Source: an uncultured Victivallaceae bacterium (GTDB lineage: Bacteria; Verrucomicrobiota; Lentisphaeria; Victivallales; Victivallaceae). Taken from it: 6,318 bases of DNA. Made by a program: the position numbers and the translations under genes. The notes beneath the pieces were generated by a model. That model saw only the letters and a list, made by a program, of their open reading frames with translations, had not been told where the DNA came from and did no database searches. Every line of letters begins with the position of its first letter. The first letter of the stretch is position 1. Where the stretch lies: assembly GCA_934663655.1 (NCBI GenBank), contig CAKUKT010000162.1, forward strand, positions 1-6,318, read 5' to 3'. Shown here piece by piece: positions 5,827 to 6,318 of the stretch.

Positions 5827-6318
5827 GTTCCGGTCTTTTCAACTCCTTTCTCCGCAATCCCGGCCGAATTGGCGCATTGTGTCCGTCATCCCGACGTCTT
5901 TCCCGGGCGATGGTCGCCGGAATCGGGGTGGAGCGCGCCGCCGCGGTGGCCGAACTCGGTCCCGGAACCGGGGTTATTACCCGGGAGATCTGTGCTGTTC
6001 TCCCGGAGAACGCGAAACTGCTGACGATTGAGATCGATGAGCATTTGGCGCGTTCATTGCGGGAGGAGTTTCCGGAGGTGATCATCTGCAACGGCTGTGC
6101 TTCCCGGCTGCCGGATTTTCTCGCCGACCATCAGCTTCCTAAAGTGGACGCGGTTATTTCCGGTCTGCCGTGGGCGGTCTTCCCGGATGATCTTCAGGAT
6201 CGGATTCTTGCCGGAGTGCTGGCGGGATTGGCTGATGGCGGCTGGTTTACCACCTTCGCTTATATCCAGGGGTTGATGCTTCCGGCGGCGCGTCGGTTCC
6301 GGGACCGGCTTAAAGCGG
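5823..6318 (+). CDS. Class I SAM-dependent methyltransferase, phospholipid N-methyltransferase-like (3' end outside window)
   Basis: The first 165 residues are visible; the frame runs off the window end. The start FLRNPGRIGALCPSSRRLSRAM (residues 9-30) is typical of the COG3963 phospholipid N-methyltransferase group (PmtA-like), which methylates phosphatidylethanolamine toward phosphatidylcholine. The SAM-binding motif I is ELGPGTG (44-50), with the acidic end of strand 2 at IEID (69-72) and a motif IV-like ISGLPW (112-117). This fold is shared with KsgA rRNA adenine dimethylases, so automatic annotation may use that name, but the N-terminal signature argues for the lipid group. The ATG overlaps the arnT stop (ATGA), and GGAG at 5814-5817 sits five bases upstream. 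Being coupled to arnT supports an envelope lipid substrate. The exact substrate is uncertain. Confidence 0.8.
   Translation, partial: MSSGLFNSFLRNPGRIGALCPSSRRLSRAMVAGIGVERAAAVAELGPGTGVITREICAVLPENAKLLTIEIDEHLARSLREEFPEVIICNGCASRLPDFLADHQLPKVDAVISGLPWAVFPDDLQDRILAGVLAGLADGGWFTTFAYIQGLMLPAARRFRDRLKA

Noticed and set aside
1..6318. CRISPR array, insertion sequence, toxin-antitoxin pair or phage defence genes
   Set aside because: No regularly spaced palindromic repeats, transposase, terminal inverted repeats or defence-type proteins were seen; all protein genes have housekeeping or envelope assignments except the PEGA protein.

Overview
The window is GC-rich bacterial chromosome, densely packed, with every supported gene on the + strand. 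An LpxL/HtrB-type lipid A acyltransferase and a full-length ArnT-type lipid A glycosyltransferase point to a Gram-negative host with lipopolysaccharide. The tRNA gene encodes its own CCA. PEGA-repeat proteins next to lipid A genes would fit the Verrucomicrobiota/Lentisphaerota (PVC) group, but that placement is an impression from the proteins and not something proved here.

Bases 1-3663 form one tightly coupled operon segment. It starts with the C-terminal part of a PEGA-repeat protein whose 5' end lies outside the window. This is followed by an LpxL/HtrB-family acyltransferase and by tilS (tRNA-Ile lysidine synthetase). Both junctions are ATGA stop/start overlaps, so translation is probably coupled, and tilS has no visible Shine-Dalgarno sequence of its own.

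Bases 3664-4104 have no convincing protein gene apart from a possible 11-codon leader. They contain an inverted-repeat structure after tilS, an AT-richer stretch with a possible promoter, a complete tRNA-Pro(UGG) gene (3940-4016) followed at once by eight T's, and a short leader region for the next gene. That leader has a TTGACT-type -35 that overlaps the T-tract, a GC hairpin, and the possible leader ORF, whose stop overlaps the arnT start codon.

Bases 4105-6318 hold a second translation-coupled pair: arnT (membrane lipid A aminoarabinose/sugar transferase) and the first 165 codons of a class I SAM-dependent methyltransferase of the phospholipid N-methyltransferase type, cut by the window end. 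Three of the five protein genes therefore act, or probably act, on envelope lipids; tilS and the tRNA belong to decoding.

I do not see a defence system, CRISPR array, insertion sequence or other obvious mobile system. The observations most worth a second look are the leader ORF/hairpin at arnT, the PEGA array with exact DNA-level repeats and an unrecognised C-terminal module, and an eight-G run inside tilS.
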